Assembly: GCA_905221605.1 (NCBI GenBank)
Contig: CAJNDS010000802.1
Location: 188,001 to 248,000 of the forward strand
Origin: Symbiodinium natans
Lineage: Eukaryota; Sar; Dinophyceae; Suessiales; Symbiodiniaceae
Reading direction: 5' to 3'
DNA length: 60,000 bases
The notes beneath the pieces are model-generated. The model was not told the DNA's origin, made no database searches, and saw only the letters and a list, made by a program, of their open reading frames with translations. Below, piece after piece: positions 12,401 through 23,555 of this stretch; the first letter of the stretch is position 1, and every line of letters begins with the position of its first letter. The position numbers and the translations under genes are program-made.

Positions 12401-12450
12401 TAAAGGGCTGGGGTTTGCCGGTGCTGCTTGTGGACGTAGAAGTTGACGAT
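9447..12450. repeat. Higher-order tandem array of about 0.32-kb units with telomere-like words
   Basis: At least seven units repeat the same order: a CTGCAGGCTGTCAGGCAACG block, a block ending GGCCCCACATTG, a block ending GGCCACATTGTCCACGC, a CTCGAGGCGCTCGACGTGC block, a TTTAGGG-type stretch and a GACGTAGAAGTCGACGATG block. Two clean units at 11231 and 11553 are 322 bases apart. Some units carry an extra 190-240 bases rich in GACGTNGA and CCCTAAACCC (10730-10930 and 11900-12150). Units differ by point changes and small indels, so this is a satellite rather than recent duplication. Confidence 0.85.
10048..11747 (-). pseudogene. Decayed LRR/FNIP-like repeat coding units
   Basis: Within the array three 64-residue minus-strand frames (10048-10242, 11231-11425, 11553-11747) are nearly identical. 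They consist of a repeat of about 23 residues with the pattern N-V-x-L-P-x-S-x-Q-S-L-S-F-G-x-x-x-x-Q-S, repeated two and a half times. This matches the form of FNIP-type leucine-rich repeats, in which L-P-x-S-L-x-x-L-x-F-G is the core. One unit (10767-11021) runs on into a Ser/Thr-rich tail. Each frame is short and ended by the neighbouring telomere-like stretch, so no full gene is seen. The units may be exons, but relics of an LRR gene amplified into satellite DNA seem likelier. Confidence 0.55.
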
Positions 12451-12866
12451 GTCCAGCCCTTCAGCTCAAAGGTCATGAACTGCGAAGTGTTGATCATCTG
12501 GATCCACTTTCAAACGCTGGTTGAATGCTGCGTTAAACGTAACCAAACTGTTGCAGCCGCAAAAAACAAACAAAACAGAAAACGTTGCCAATCACGCCGG
12601 GTGCTGGTTCACGACTAACAATCGAGGAACATACGGCACGCCGGCCGTCTTGCTGGGCATCGGTGGCACCCACATTAGTGGGCCCGGCATGTTACTAGTG
12701 CACGAAAACAATAGTACTTTGCATTCTCACTCGCCAGGTGAGCTCACATTTTTGGATTATCCTATGCGTCCGCACCGAAGTGAAGACTAACATAGGCAGC
12801 ATGAACGCGTAGGAGCGAGGCTCCACCTACACCCGCGGCCCAAGGCGAGGGCGGGCTGGCTGTATA
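12451..12866. other. Non-coding spacer between satellite array and repeat copy 2
   Basis: No gene or repeat is recognised. It is single-copy within the window and of ordinary composition. Confidence 0.5.
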
Positions 12867-14640
<1,774 letters not shown>

Positions 14641-14755
14641 GCCTAAGTAGGCGCTTAATCTACGACGCGCCTAAGCGCCTAATCTCTGACTCTTAAGCTC
14701 CTAAGCGCCTAAGCTCCTACGCCCCTAAGTGCCGAAGCTCTTAAGCGCCCAGTTT
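14641..14755. repeat. GCGCCTAAG/GCTCCTAAG short tandem repeat
   Basis: About ten degenerate copies of a 9- to 10-base word (GCGCCTAAG, AGCTCCTAAG). The complementary form CTTAGGCGC/GGAGCTTAGG is repeated at 15380-15620, so the two blocks form a loose inverted pair around 14.76-15.38 kb. Confidence 0.8.
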
Positions 14756-14984
14756 TGGTTGTGCGCTCGCAACCCCCCCCCCCCCCCCCCGCCAGGTACC
14801 CCCGGCCCCTGGTCTACGGGCTCCCCGAACCAACCCTCAAACCTAAACCTAAACCCTAAGTAAGCCCTGAACACTCAAGGCCAGGCTAAATAGAATTTTT
14901 ACGCGTTTCATTACGAGCAGCTCGTGCAATAATCCTTCCTCAGAGCAAGAAAATCAGCCAAAAGCATGTTGGTACCCTGAAAGC

Positions 14985-15220
14985 CAACATGGCTTTCAGG
15001 GCACCAAAGACGCTGAACAGACAAAGAAAGCCCCGAAAGATGCTGCCGGCGCCCCTTTAGGTCCTTCCCAAACCCCCAACCAAAACCCAACCCGCCCTGA
15101 CAAAACCTCCCTAAATTTTAAATTAGAGCCATCGCAAAAAAACAAGTTCCATTCGAAAAGCAAAAAACAAAACCCCCCCGAAACCCCCCCCCCAAAACCC
15201 CCCCCGAAACCACCCAAAAA
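14985..15220. repeat. Dispersed 0.2-kb repeat, copy 1 (CATGGCTTTCAGGGC...)
   Basis: It begins CATGGCTTTCAGGGCA and continues through a GCCGGCGCCC block and an AAACCTCCCTAAATTTTA block into C-rich sequence. A second copy lies at 16288-16480 with several indels. Neither has a convincing frame. Confidence 0.75.
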
Positions 15221-15379
15221 AACCCCGAACAGAAACCCTTTAATTAATTTTAATTTAAATAAATTTAAATTTTATTATATAATAAACCCTAGGCCCTGAG
15301 ACCTGAACCCCAAACCCGGGGCCCTGGCCACTTAACCGGGAGGGAGGGGGAGTGGGGGACCGGGGGAGCGCTGAGGAGG

Positions 15380-15620
15380 GAGCACAGGAGCTTAGGCTCT
15401 TGGGAGCTTAGGAGCGCAGGAGCTTAGGCGCTTAGGACAGGAGCTTAGGCGCTTAGGAGCGTAGGAGCTTAAGCGCTTAGGCGCCGCCCTAAGCCCTTAA
15501 ATCCTGAAACCCTAACCCGTAAAATTAACTCCTTAAACCCTTCAACCCTTAAACCCTAAACCCAAACCCTAAACCTTAGCGCTTAGGAGCGTTAGGAGCT
15601 TAGGAGATTACGGAAAAAAA
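15380..15620. repeat. GGAGCTTAGGCGCTTAGG short tandem repeat
   Basis: A degenerate run of GGAGCTTAG/GCGCTTAG words, complementary to the block at 14641-14755, with CCCTAAA-type words at 15535-15580. Confidence 0.8.
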
Positions 15621-15639
15621 ACCATCGCAATTTGGGGGA

Positions 15640-16235
15640 GGGTGTTGCGAGAAAAAACCCGTCACAATTTTCAGCCGTGCGAAAAAAAAAACCGTCACAA
15701 TTTTCAGCCCAACGAAAAAAAACCCGTCACAATTTTCAGCCCTACGAACAAAAACCGATCACACCTGGGGCAGGGGCACGCCGGGCCGAAACGTGACTGG
15801 TTTTCCGGAAAACCAGTCGCAATTTCCAATGCAAAATGCAAACTGATCACAATTTCAAAATGGGGACACCGGTCGAAACGTGATCGGTTTCAATTACGGA
15901 TACAGAATCGTGATTGGTTTTCCAGAGAACCAGTCGCGTTTTCAGGGGACCCCCCCCCAGCCCAAACATGATCACTTTTAAAGACCATGGAACATAAAAA
16001 CCGATCACACCATTTTCGGCTACAAAAAAAAACCCGTCACGATTTCCAAGACGGATTTGCAAAAAAAAACCGTCACATTTCCCAAGACGGATTTGCAAAA
16101 CAAAAGCCGTCACATTTCCCAAGACGGATTTGCAAAAAAGCCGTCACATTTTCCCTAGACTGATTTGCAAAAACGAAACCATCACATTCCCCAAGGCGGA
16201 TTTCCAAATAAAAAAACGTCACATTTCAGGGTTTA
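15640..16235. repeat. Degenerate 30-40-bp repeats around CCGTCACAATTT / CCGTCACATTTCC
   Basis: About fourteen copies of A-run + CCGTCAC(A)ATTT units. The last six (16030-16230) share the spacer GACGGATTTGCAAAA with a period of about 36-38 bases. Further copies occur at 16735-16910. No coding potential is seen. Confidence 0.8.
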
Positions 16236-16287
16236 GGATTTAGGGTTTTGGGTTTAGGTTTTTTTTTGAGTTTAGAGACAAAAGCAT

Positions 16288-16480
16288 CATGGCTTTCAGG
16301 GCATCAGAAAAGATGCTGAACAGGGAAAGAAAGCCCGAAAGATACTGCCGGCGCCCTTTAGGCCCCCCCAAACCCCCAACCAAAACCCAACCCCCCCCTG
16401 ACAAAACCTCCCTAAATTTTAGAGCCATTAAAAGCAAACTCCATTCGAAAAGCAAAAACAACCACCCCCCCAAAAAAAAA
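16288..16480. repeat. Dispersed 0.2-kb repeat, copy 2
   Basis: Matches 14985-15220 in order of blocks with indels; it ends in an A tract. Confidence 0.75.
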
Positions 16481-16502
16481 AAAAAAAACCGACAAAGCCC
16501 GG

Positions 16503-16650
16503 AACCCTGAACCCTGAAGCCTAAACCCTAAACCCTGAACCCTGAACCCTAAACCCTTAAACCCTCAACCCTAAACCCTAAACCCTAAACCCCTAAACTC
16601 CAAACCCTAAACCCCAAACCCCTACACCTTAAACCGCCTAATAAACCCCA
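16503..16650. repeat. Degenerate CCCTAAA array
   Basis: About 20 copies of CCCTAAA and variants such as CCCTGAA and CCCCTAAA. Degeneracy shows it is an old interstitial array, not a chromosome end. Confidence 0.85.
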
Positions 16651-16734
16651 TAATAAACTCCTAAACCCTGTGCATAAAATATTCTAATACATTATATTTT
16701 ATTTATTTATTATTATTATTATGAAACCAGGTTT

Positions 16735-16910
16735 TATATCAAAAAAAAAAGCCGCCGCATTCCCAAGACAAATTTGCAAAACACGAAAACACGTCGCACT
16801 TCCCAAGCCGGATTTGCCAAAGAAAGCCGTTGCACACCGTGAAGAATTAAGAAGCCCGTCCCTTTCCCAGACGTTTTGGCGTGGAAAAAAACCCGTCACG
16901 TAATAAGCAA
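16735..16910. repeat. Further copies of the CCGTCAC/GCCGGATTTGC repeat
   Basis: Three to four diverged units related to 15640-16235. Confidence 0.6.
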
Positions 16911-17029
16911 CAAGCGCTTTATAACTTGGTGTTAAGGACAGCAACGGCCGCAAATTGGGAGCGCACGGAATGGCAATTTGGCGTTGCGGGAGAGAGGCAG
17001 AAGGGGTGTGACTTAAAGATGAAAGATCG

Positions 17030-17280
17030 AATTTTTATATTATGAATTTAATTATATTATTAGATTTTATTAAATATTTAATTTGATTTAAGAAATAAAC
17101 TGACGAATAAATTACAGTCATTAATAAACTACTTTAAAGTAAAGTTAAATAATTTACATCATAATAATATCAAATTTAAAGTAAATTTAGAATTATTTAT
17201 TAATTATATTATATTATGTTCTTAAATTAAATTTTACAAATAGTTTAGTTATAAATCTAACTTAAACCGCCTAAATGTCG
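17030..17280. other. AT-rich block
   Basis: About 250 bases made almost entirely of A and T (ATTTAAT/TTAATA words), in sharp contrast to the flanks. No gene is seen; it could be a matrix-attachment-like or replication-related segment, but nothing specific shows this. Confidence 0.5.
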
Positions 17281-17539
17281 TGTAATAAACTTACAATGGC
17301 GACCTGGGAGCTACGCGTCCAGACAAGGAGGCAGGCCGTGGAAGCTCGTCAAGAGAGCAGCATTGTAAGGAGCCTGTTTAGGATTCAGGCCTGAAGGGCC
17401 GATCAAATCCCGTCCCTAATATTAACCTAGGATTACTAAATAGCCCCTAACATTAAAGTACGCCAGGTGTCCCGGCCGCAATAATAAAGCCCTGGAAATA
17501 AAGTACGCCAGTCGGGGCTTGTTGTTTTTGGGGGGGGTC

Positions 17540-17685
17540 CGTTTTTCCTCTCTGATTCTCTCTGATCCTTTCTGATCCTCTCTGATTCTCTCTGATCCTC
17601 TCTAATTCTCTCTAAGGAAAGGAATCCTGAGTGATTCTCTCTGATGCTCTCTAATTCTCTCTAAGGAAAGGAATCCTTATTCAAA
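17540..17685. repeat. 14-15-bp minisatellite (TCTCTGATCCTCTCTGATTC)
   Basis: A pyrimidine-rich tandem of CTCTCTGATTCTCTCTGATCC words including two copies of CTAAGGAAAGGAATCCT. Confidence 0.85.
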
Positions 17686-18462
17686 GGGCCTCACTCTATG
17701 TGGGGGGGTTTGATTGAAGGGGGGCGGGGGGGGTTTATTATTACTAGGTCAACATTACATGAGGCCTTATTGCTGCGGCACACGCAGAAGCGATGACGGT
17801 CGAAACGAATCAAGCAATTTGCTCTTGGGCCCGCATGGTGCTGCGGTTTGTGACACGCTTGTGCTGTGAGCGTCTGTCGCTGCTTGTTTGCTTGCTTCGT
17901 GTTTCTTTGTAGTCGCTTTTTGTTTGTCACCGCACTGCAGAACACGAATTTCAATTGCTGTCTTTCTCCAGGCTGGGGGAACAAATCGACAGTTTCTTCC
18001 AAGTTTTCGGATGGCATGAGGACACAGGACCTTGAGTTAAAAGCCTGCTATTTGCCACACGGTGGTTCCTAGTGTCTTGCAGCCGAGCACACACCGCAGG
18101 AGGAAGGCCTCCCTCTTGACTTTGCTGGCCACGTTTCCCATCAAGGCTGCAGAGGTGAGCCCCTTGGACACCCCGGGCCCTGGCTCCCCCCCATCCAGGT
18201 CCAGCAATGATCTGTTGGCTGAGCTGCTTGTCTGCTGAGTACTTCGTTCCTGCGCTGCTATTATAGGTCGTTTGTTGTTGAACCCGCCTGGCTGCAGGCA
18301 GCATCTTTCATCAAAGCCTTTTGAGAGACGAACCACGAGCGTGGCCACGCTTGGGCGTGTACACACTGACAGATCAACGCCAGACAAGCTTGGCGACCCA
18401 TGGCCAAGAGATGAGCAAGGCGGCAGCGTTGCAATAAGTTCTGTGAACTGCCTACGGCAAAG
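17686..18462. other. Stretch with no supported gene
   Basis: A minus-strand frame at 18037-18513 (158 codons) is open, but it has no motif and antisense frames are also open, so I do not call it a gene. It could be a decayed retroelement fragment. Confidence 0.4.
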
Positions 18463-18536
18463 GGTGACAAAGGAAATGGATGTGGTTGCCAGGTTCCTCC
18501 TTGAACTTGGCAACTACGTCGATTTCCTTTGTCACC
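18463..18536. repeat. 74-bp inverted repeat with no spacer
   Basis: Two 37-base arms (18463-18499 and 18500-18536) are reverse complements at 30 of 37 positions, from GGTGACAAAGGAAAT to ATTTCCTTTGTCACC. The interior mismatches fall mostly at third or conservative positions of the frame V-T-K-E-(M/I)-D-V-V-A-(R/K)-F read inward from either arm. Confidence 0.85.
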
Positions 18537-18836
18537 TTGTTCGCCGCGGTATCACCAGCTGGTCCAGCGGTCACTGAGTCTGAGAGATCTGCCATTCTTC
18601 TCACCGTCAGCCCAAACAGCGCGTAGCCAACAGCCAGTGGATGAGGGCAACTGCAATCTTGGGGGCAGAGACGAAACTGTTTGGTGCGGCTTGCTTGCTG
18701 ACTTGACATATTGCAAACTGTCAGTGCGTGTTTCTTCTGAGTCTGATTTCTGTGTGTTGTGGCAAGTTGTGGCCATAGATGGTGGGCCATCCTTGCCCTC
18801 CCCCCCGCCCGGAACAAATCCTCCTCCACGGAAAAC

Positions 18837-18837
18837 C

Positions 18838-18889
<52 letters not shown>

Positions 18890-19186
18890 CACACACACAA
18901 CACCACCACAACACCACACACACACACACAACCACACACACACACACACACACACACAACACACCACACACACACACACCACACACAACACACACACACA
19001 CACACCAACACACACACACACACACACACCCACACACAAACACACACACACCACACCCACACACCAACACACACACACACACACACCACACAACACCACA
19101 CACACACACAAACACACACCAACACAACACACACACAACACACACACACACACACACTCAACACACACAACACCACAACACCACAC

Positions 19187-19227
<41 letters not shown>

Positions 19228-19419
19228 CACACACACAACACACACACAACACACACACAACACACGCACACAACACACACACACAACACACGCACACAAC
19301 ACACACACACACAACACCACACACACAACACACACACAACACACACACAACACACACACAACACACACACAACACACACACAACACACACACAACACACA
19401 CACACACACACACACACAC
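18837..19419. repeat. Imperfect CA / CAACACAC microsatellite, about 580 bp
   Basis: Almost only A and C: CA runs interrupted by CAACACA and CACCACA. The right half (19225-19400) is a near-regular CAACACACA tandem. It directly abuts repeat copy 3, just as (CA)14 abuts copy 1. Confidence 0.95.
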
Positions 19420-20532
19420 TTTTTGTTTTAGTGTTCCACATATTCATGTAGTTGGACATCTGCTGGAGAAGGACATGCTCAAGCAAGCTGCCGAGGCGAA
19501 CGTCCAAGATGATGAAGTAGAAGGGTCACGAATGAGACTTTATATGAAATATCCTATCGTAAGCACGTACACATCACTCTTCAAATGCTCTGCTGCAATC
19601 AAAACATGCTCCATACTCGCTTGACATGCTCCCACAGCTGTGCTTATCACTCTCGGATGCTCCACAGTTCATGCTCGGATGCTCCACACTTCATGCTCAC
19701 ACGACTCTGCTCATCACGCTCAGATGCTCCACAGTTCACGCTCTGATATTCCCCGCTTCATGCTCACACAACTCTGCTCATCACGCTCAGATGCTCCACA
19801 ATTCGTGCTTAGATGCTCCACACTCAAACATGCTCAGCACATGACATCAGTCGTTCCCAACATGCAAATGCCCTCTGCTCGCTGGACATGTTCACATAAC
19901 TCTGCTCATCACGCTCAGATGCTTTGCTGCAAACTGAACTGCTCCACACATGCTGGCATTCATGTCATGCATTGCACTGCTCCGTCCCTCATGACGTGTT
20001 CCGAACCTTCCTGTCGTCATCGTTCATGTCCATGTATGCTCCATCAACATGCTCACACAACATGCTCACGCAATTCTGCTCAGTTGCTTTGCTATTCACC
20101 ACACGCAAGCTAACAGCATCACGATCCACTCAAGCTTGATGGGCTCGAGATCTTCTGGGGTTTGAGGTATGGCATGCTCACGGCTCGAAGAATTCACCCA
20201 CATGCCGAGCAAAATACGAAATCCACGTTGTAAACTGCGTTGCGGTTGAGGTAGAAGAACAACAGCGAGGACGGAACCAATGCACAGCTTGCGTTACAGG
20301 ATGTCTAAGACAATCACGCAGGTACACGTTCTGGCGTCCCAGAACGCTTCACCACCAATTGCAAGTGTCTTCGTTGGCAGGAGACTTGCAATGGTGCTCC
20401 TGCCCCCTGCTGAAAATGACATGCAATTTCCTTGTTGGACCAAAACACCGTGCTTCTTTTCGATCTCGTATGCAGTGCTTGTTGACGGTCCCGCATGTAC
20501 AGCGGTGTGTCACACACACCCCTTTCGGGGCG
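19420..20532. repeat. 1-kb ATGCTC-rich dispersed repeat, copy 3 (diverged)
   Basis: Same start (TTTTTGTTTTAGTG) and end (CCCCTTTCGGGGCG) as copy 1, with many substitutions and indels in the ATGCTC interior, and an extra AT-rich insertion of about 60 bases near 20415-20490. It ends 25 bases before the last gene of cluster A. Confidence 0.9.
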
Positions 20533-20556
20533 ACAAATGGATTGAGAGCATGTAGT

Positions 20557-20967
20557 TCACACGTAGAGGTAGTCCAAGTCCACGAACTTTTCAGCTCTCC
20601 GTTTAGCTTGTTTGTGCGGTGCCGTGATCAGGTGGATCTCCCATTGTCGTACTGTTCTGGATGCGATCCTGCAGATTGGACAGGCCAGGTACCTGTCCTC
20701 CGTCGGGTGGCATTTCATCTTCTTGACTTTCCCGTATTTGTGATGTTTGCGATGTCGATTGGGATTTGGACAAGATCTGCTTCTGGGCGTGCGGTAATCA
20801 TCCCTGGCTTGGTACTTCAGGAGCATTTGTTCCACCCGCTTGGTGCTCTCTTCCTGACTCATCACCACGTCGAAGTCTGCCCTGTTCTGGATGTAGCGGG
20901 CGTGGTACATGATCTCGTGGCTGGTCATGGGATCGTGCTTCTGCCGCTGTGAATGCGCTGGTAGCAA
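20557..20967 (-). CDS. Small zinc-finger protein (cluster A, gene A6)
   Basis: The frame is open for 136 codons; the upstream end is TTG, so the real start is either an ATG at 20928 or an upstream exon. The protein is basic. Near residues 95-125 it has C-x2-C-x12-H-x5-H followed by K/R-rich sequence, which fits a single C2H2-type zinc finger that may bind nucleic acid. It is the 3'-most gene of a run of six minus-strand ORFs and stops just inside the edge of dispersed repeat copy 3. No family is recognised; the role in the element is unknown. Confidence 0.55.
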   Translation of the reverse strand: MLPAHSQRQKHDPMTSHEIMYHARYIQNRADFDVVMSQEESTKRVEQMLLKYQARDDYRTPRSRSCPNPNRHRKHHKYGKVKKMKCHPTEDRYLACPICRIASRTVRQWEIHLITAPHKQAKRRAEKFVDLDYLYV

Positions 20968-21347
20968 GGCAATGGGAATAGCTACTCTTTATGTGAAGCA
21001 GCTGCACGTCACGATGACAAGGCAGCTAATCAGAGAGAATGCCACATCGACTTTCGGCTCTAGTCACTTTCACTCAGTGAATGGTTCTGACGCACAGGGA
21101 TGACAATGCATTCACATCTGAAGCTCAACATTGACGCATGTTCTTTTTTCTCATCGTGTTGTGGAACAGCTCTATGTGAAACTGCGCCGAACACTGATTG
21201 TCACAAGTTTTGGCACAGTTGCACAACCGCTCAAAACTGAAAGCTTCTCTGCATGCTCTAAAGACTGCGTCGGTGATGCATCTAAATCGCACGTTTCCGC
21301 TCAACACCATTATGGTCTGATGTCAGCAGGGGGTGGGGTTGAGGATA
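20968..21347. other. Intergenic spacer A6-A5
   Basis: 380 bases without a supported ORF. The A5-proximal end carries a G-rich stretch (21328-21346; pyrimidine-rich on the coding strand), similar to tracts before other genes of these clusters. Confidence 0.5.
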
Positions 21348-21899
21348 TTACGGCCTGCATGTCGAGCATGGTTTGAACAACATCTCGACCTCTGCTTTCT
21401 GGTAGGATTTGACATCTTGCTCGGCCGAATTGAGTATCTTGCCGCATCCTTTTCGGTGATAGATGGTGCTCTTCTTGGTGGCAAACACTACGTTGGGATC
21501 CACTTCGTTGTTGAGGTTGGGGTGGGGGCGGGTGGTCGTCTTGGGCTTCGGATCGAGGTCGATAGGTTTGTCATGGCGAAGAGGAGCGAAACCCTTGTAG
21601 TCGTGGAGGCAGGTGTTGGATGCCGATGCCGAGCTTGGGGTAGTAGCGCGTGTGGAGTGTGGAGTACCTTCTGATTTGATCTTCTTGGGCGCGGGGGGAT
21701 CACACTGCTCTTCTGGCTCTCCAAGTGGTCTGTGGCCTTTCTGGAGCCTTTGAACGTCGTTGCACATGATGGCGTTGGTGATGTGTTGTGCGGCGAGAGC
21801 TTTGTCATGGTCCGGTAGCCGGAGGTAGCACGTGGTGATGTCGTTGGGATCCGATGCGGCCATGATGAGCCATGCCGCCATCACTTCATTGGACGCCAT
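21348..21899 (-). CDS. Hypothetical protein with C-terminal Ada-like zinc-binding motif (A5)
   Basis: 183 codons from ATG at 21899. The N-terminal 55 residues are helical and of unknown family, followed by a low-complexity linker with a K-K-I-K basic patch. The C-terminal 45 residues read V-V-F-A-T-K-K-S-T-I-Y-H-x3-C (H148, C152) ... K-P-C-S-T-C (C178, C181). This is the layout of the small Ada-type metal-binding domain found next to nucleases and in many mobile-element proteins (Y-H-x3-C...C-x2-C). The same arrangement occurs in the last ORF of the copia-like element at 31.0-31.4 kb. DNA binding is a plausible role but not shown. Confidence 0.65.
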   Translation of the reverse strand: MASNEVMAAWLIMAASDPNDITTCYLRLPDHDKALAAQHITNAIMCNDVQRLQKGHRPLGEPEEQCDPPAPKKIKSEGTPHSTRATTPSSASASNTCLHDYKGFAPLRHDKPIDLDPKPKTTTRPHPNLNNEVDPNVVFATKKSTIYHRKGCGKILNSAEQDVKSYQKAEVEMLFKPCSTCRP

Positions 21900-22089
21900 T
21901 GCTCTGTTGCGAGGTCTGCGTAATCGCTGGGCCGTCTATGTCAGATAGAAAAGCAGTGGTGGGGAGGGCGAGGGTAGGGAAACATGTCAAGCACACTGTA
22001 CAACACAAGACCCAGCATGCGCTTCACCGACATTTCTTTTGGCTGTGGGGTCAGCAGTGGGTCTGAGGTCGGAAGTCGCAGTCATTGTC

Positions 22090-23520
22090 TTAATGGTCAG
22101 GATGGGCTGTGATTGGCGCTCCACCGTGTCCGAAGTCCGTCAGCCGCATGTAGTGGTAATTGAACAGGTAATCTCTGGGGTCGTTGAGCGCGTGGTGCAT
22201 GATGATCTGGATTGTTTGGTTGTGTTGTCTCATCCAATGCAGCGTGGCTGTTGCAATGGACTTGGGCCTCATCAAAATGGCCACCGCATCCTTGTAGTAG
22301 TTGATCATCAAGGTCGTGGCAAGGGTGCGGTCACACTTGGCTTGTTGTTCCACTATGTCTCGGTGGTCGTCCGAGTTGGTGAAGTTGTAGCTCTGTTGGC
22401 AGTATGACGCAATGGTCTTGAGGATGATGTACACTTCGGTGGGTGACATTCTGATATTGAAGTCGACTTCTTGATGAACTTGCCACGTCCAAATCTGGCT
22501 TGCGATGGTGGTGTACTTGATGAAGTGTTGGAGATGTCGGTGATGCAGGAAACGATGGGCGGCACTAATGATCTTCCACGGTTGTAGAGGGAGGGTCGTG
22601 AGGAGTACGCCGTAGATCTCGGATATGTCTGTTCCATCCGTCCATTGCGGGTACGTGTCAGGAAACTCAACGTGGGATTCATGGTACATCGGAGGTTCGA
22701 TGTCACCGGGGTCTGAGTACGTATGGAGCATTGTACGTTCCTGTTGTCGATCAATCGCTAAGTGGAACGCGAACAGGTAGAAGTAGTTGAGTTGAGTTTG
22801 AACGATGTCGTCCAACACTTGCGGGTCCACGTGGAACAGGTGTTCAGCTGATTCTCCTGTGTGGGGATATGGCTGGTCTGGTCGACGGAAACGGAGCATG
22901 CATCGAGCAAGGTGTGCCATGTCCAGCTGGATTTTGTGCTCGTCTTCGTGGATCGTCCATTGTGGCTCTGGGGTGCACCGTAGGCAATGGTGCATGTATC
23001 TAAGGTCGGGGCCTGCATTGTGTAGTTTGCGGCATTGACCGTCAAATGATTTGCACGTCAATCTCAACGCGTTGATTTCATGGAGCGGAAGGACTAGTCC
23101 TGTGATTTGAATGTGGTCTTCACTGTTGATCTGTACGAAGGGCCCGTATGGTCCGGCTGGTGGTACGTGTTGAGGAAGCCAAGCCACTGTGGTAGAAGCC
23201 GGAACTGTCAATGCTCTAGCTGGACTCCACCGTAGAAGTTGTATGGGTTGCGGATGGTGTTGCCGAAAACTTGCAAGTTGCTCTCTCATACGGGCCAGCT
23301 GAGCGTCATTGAAGTGGGACTCGAACTCGTGTCGCTTCAGGCCGATGTTGATTTCGTAGTGCCAGTACAAGTACTCCAGGATCGTTGTGATGGACGTGTC
23401 CGGGATCATATTGCTCTGGGCGGGATCAATGAGTGGTGATACCGATCTCTGAGCACTGGGGGCGGGTAAGGTGGCTTTCGCTTGCACATGCACTAATGAT
23501 TGGTCGCGCACAACTGGCAA
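22090..23520 (-). CDS. Large hypothetical protein, His/Gln-rich (A4)
   Basis: The frame is open for 476 codons. It begins with TTG at 23520 directly after an in-frame TGA; the first ATG is at 23409, giving 439 residues. The protein is rich in His, Gln and aromatic residues and has no signal peptide or membrane segment. Around residue 150 it has H-E-I-N-A-L-R-L-T-C-K-S-F, which looks like the end of an F-box-type helix and recurs in a similar form in A3 and C1. Spacing to A3 upstream is 35 bases. No catalytic motif is recognised. Antisense frames are much shorter, so coding is credible. Confidence 0.6.
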   Translation of the reverse strand: MPVVRDQSLVHVQAKATLPAPSAQRSVSPLIDPAQSNMIPDTSITTILEYLYWHYEINIGLKRHEFESHFNDAQLARMREQLASFRQHHPQPIQLLRWSPARALTVPASTTVAWLPQHVPPAGPYGPFVQINSEDHIQITGLVLPLHEINALRLTCKSFDGQCRKLHNAGPDLRYMHHCLRCTPEPQWTIHEDEHKIQLDMAHLARCMLRFRRPDQPYPHTGESAEHLFHVDPQVLDDIVQTQLNYFYLFAFHLAIDRQQERTMLHTYSDPGDIEPPMYHESHVEFPDTYPQWTDGTDISEIYGVLLTTLPLQPWKIISAAHRFLHHRHLQHFIKYTTIASQIWTWQVHQEVDFNIRMSPTEVYIILKTIASYCQQSYNFTNSDDHRDIVEQQAKCDRTLATTLMINYYKDAVAILMRPKSIATATLHWMRQHNQTIQIIMHHALNDPRDYLFNYHYMRLTDFGHGGAPITAHPDH

Positions 23521-23555
23521 ACGTCTTTTTCATCGGAAGAAACTGACGCATTGGT

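Noticed and set aside
18452-19507. Very long Cys-Val or Thr-His reading frames (up to 351 codons) on both strands
   Set aside because: They are the translation of the CA microsatellite in every frame; no gene evidence.
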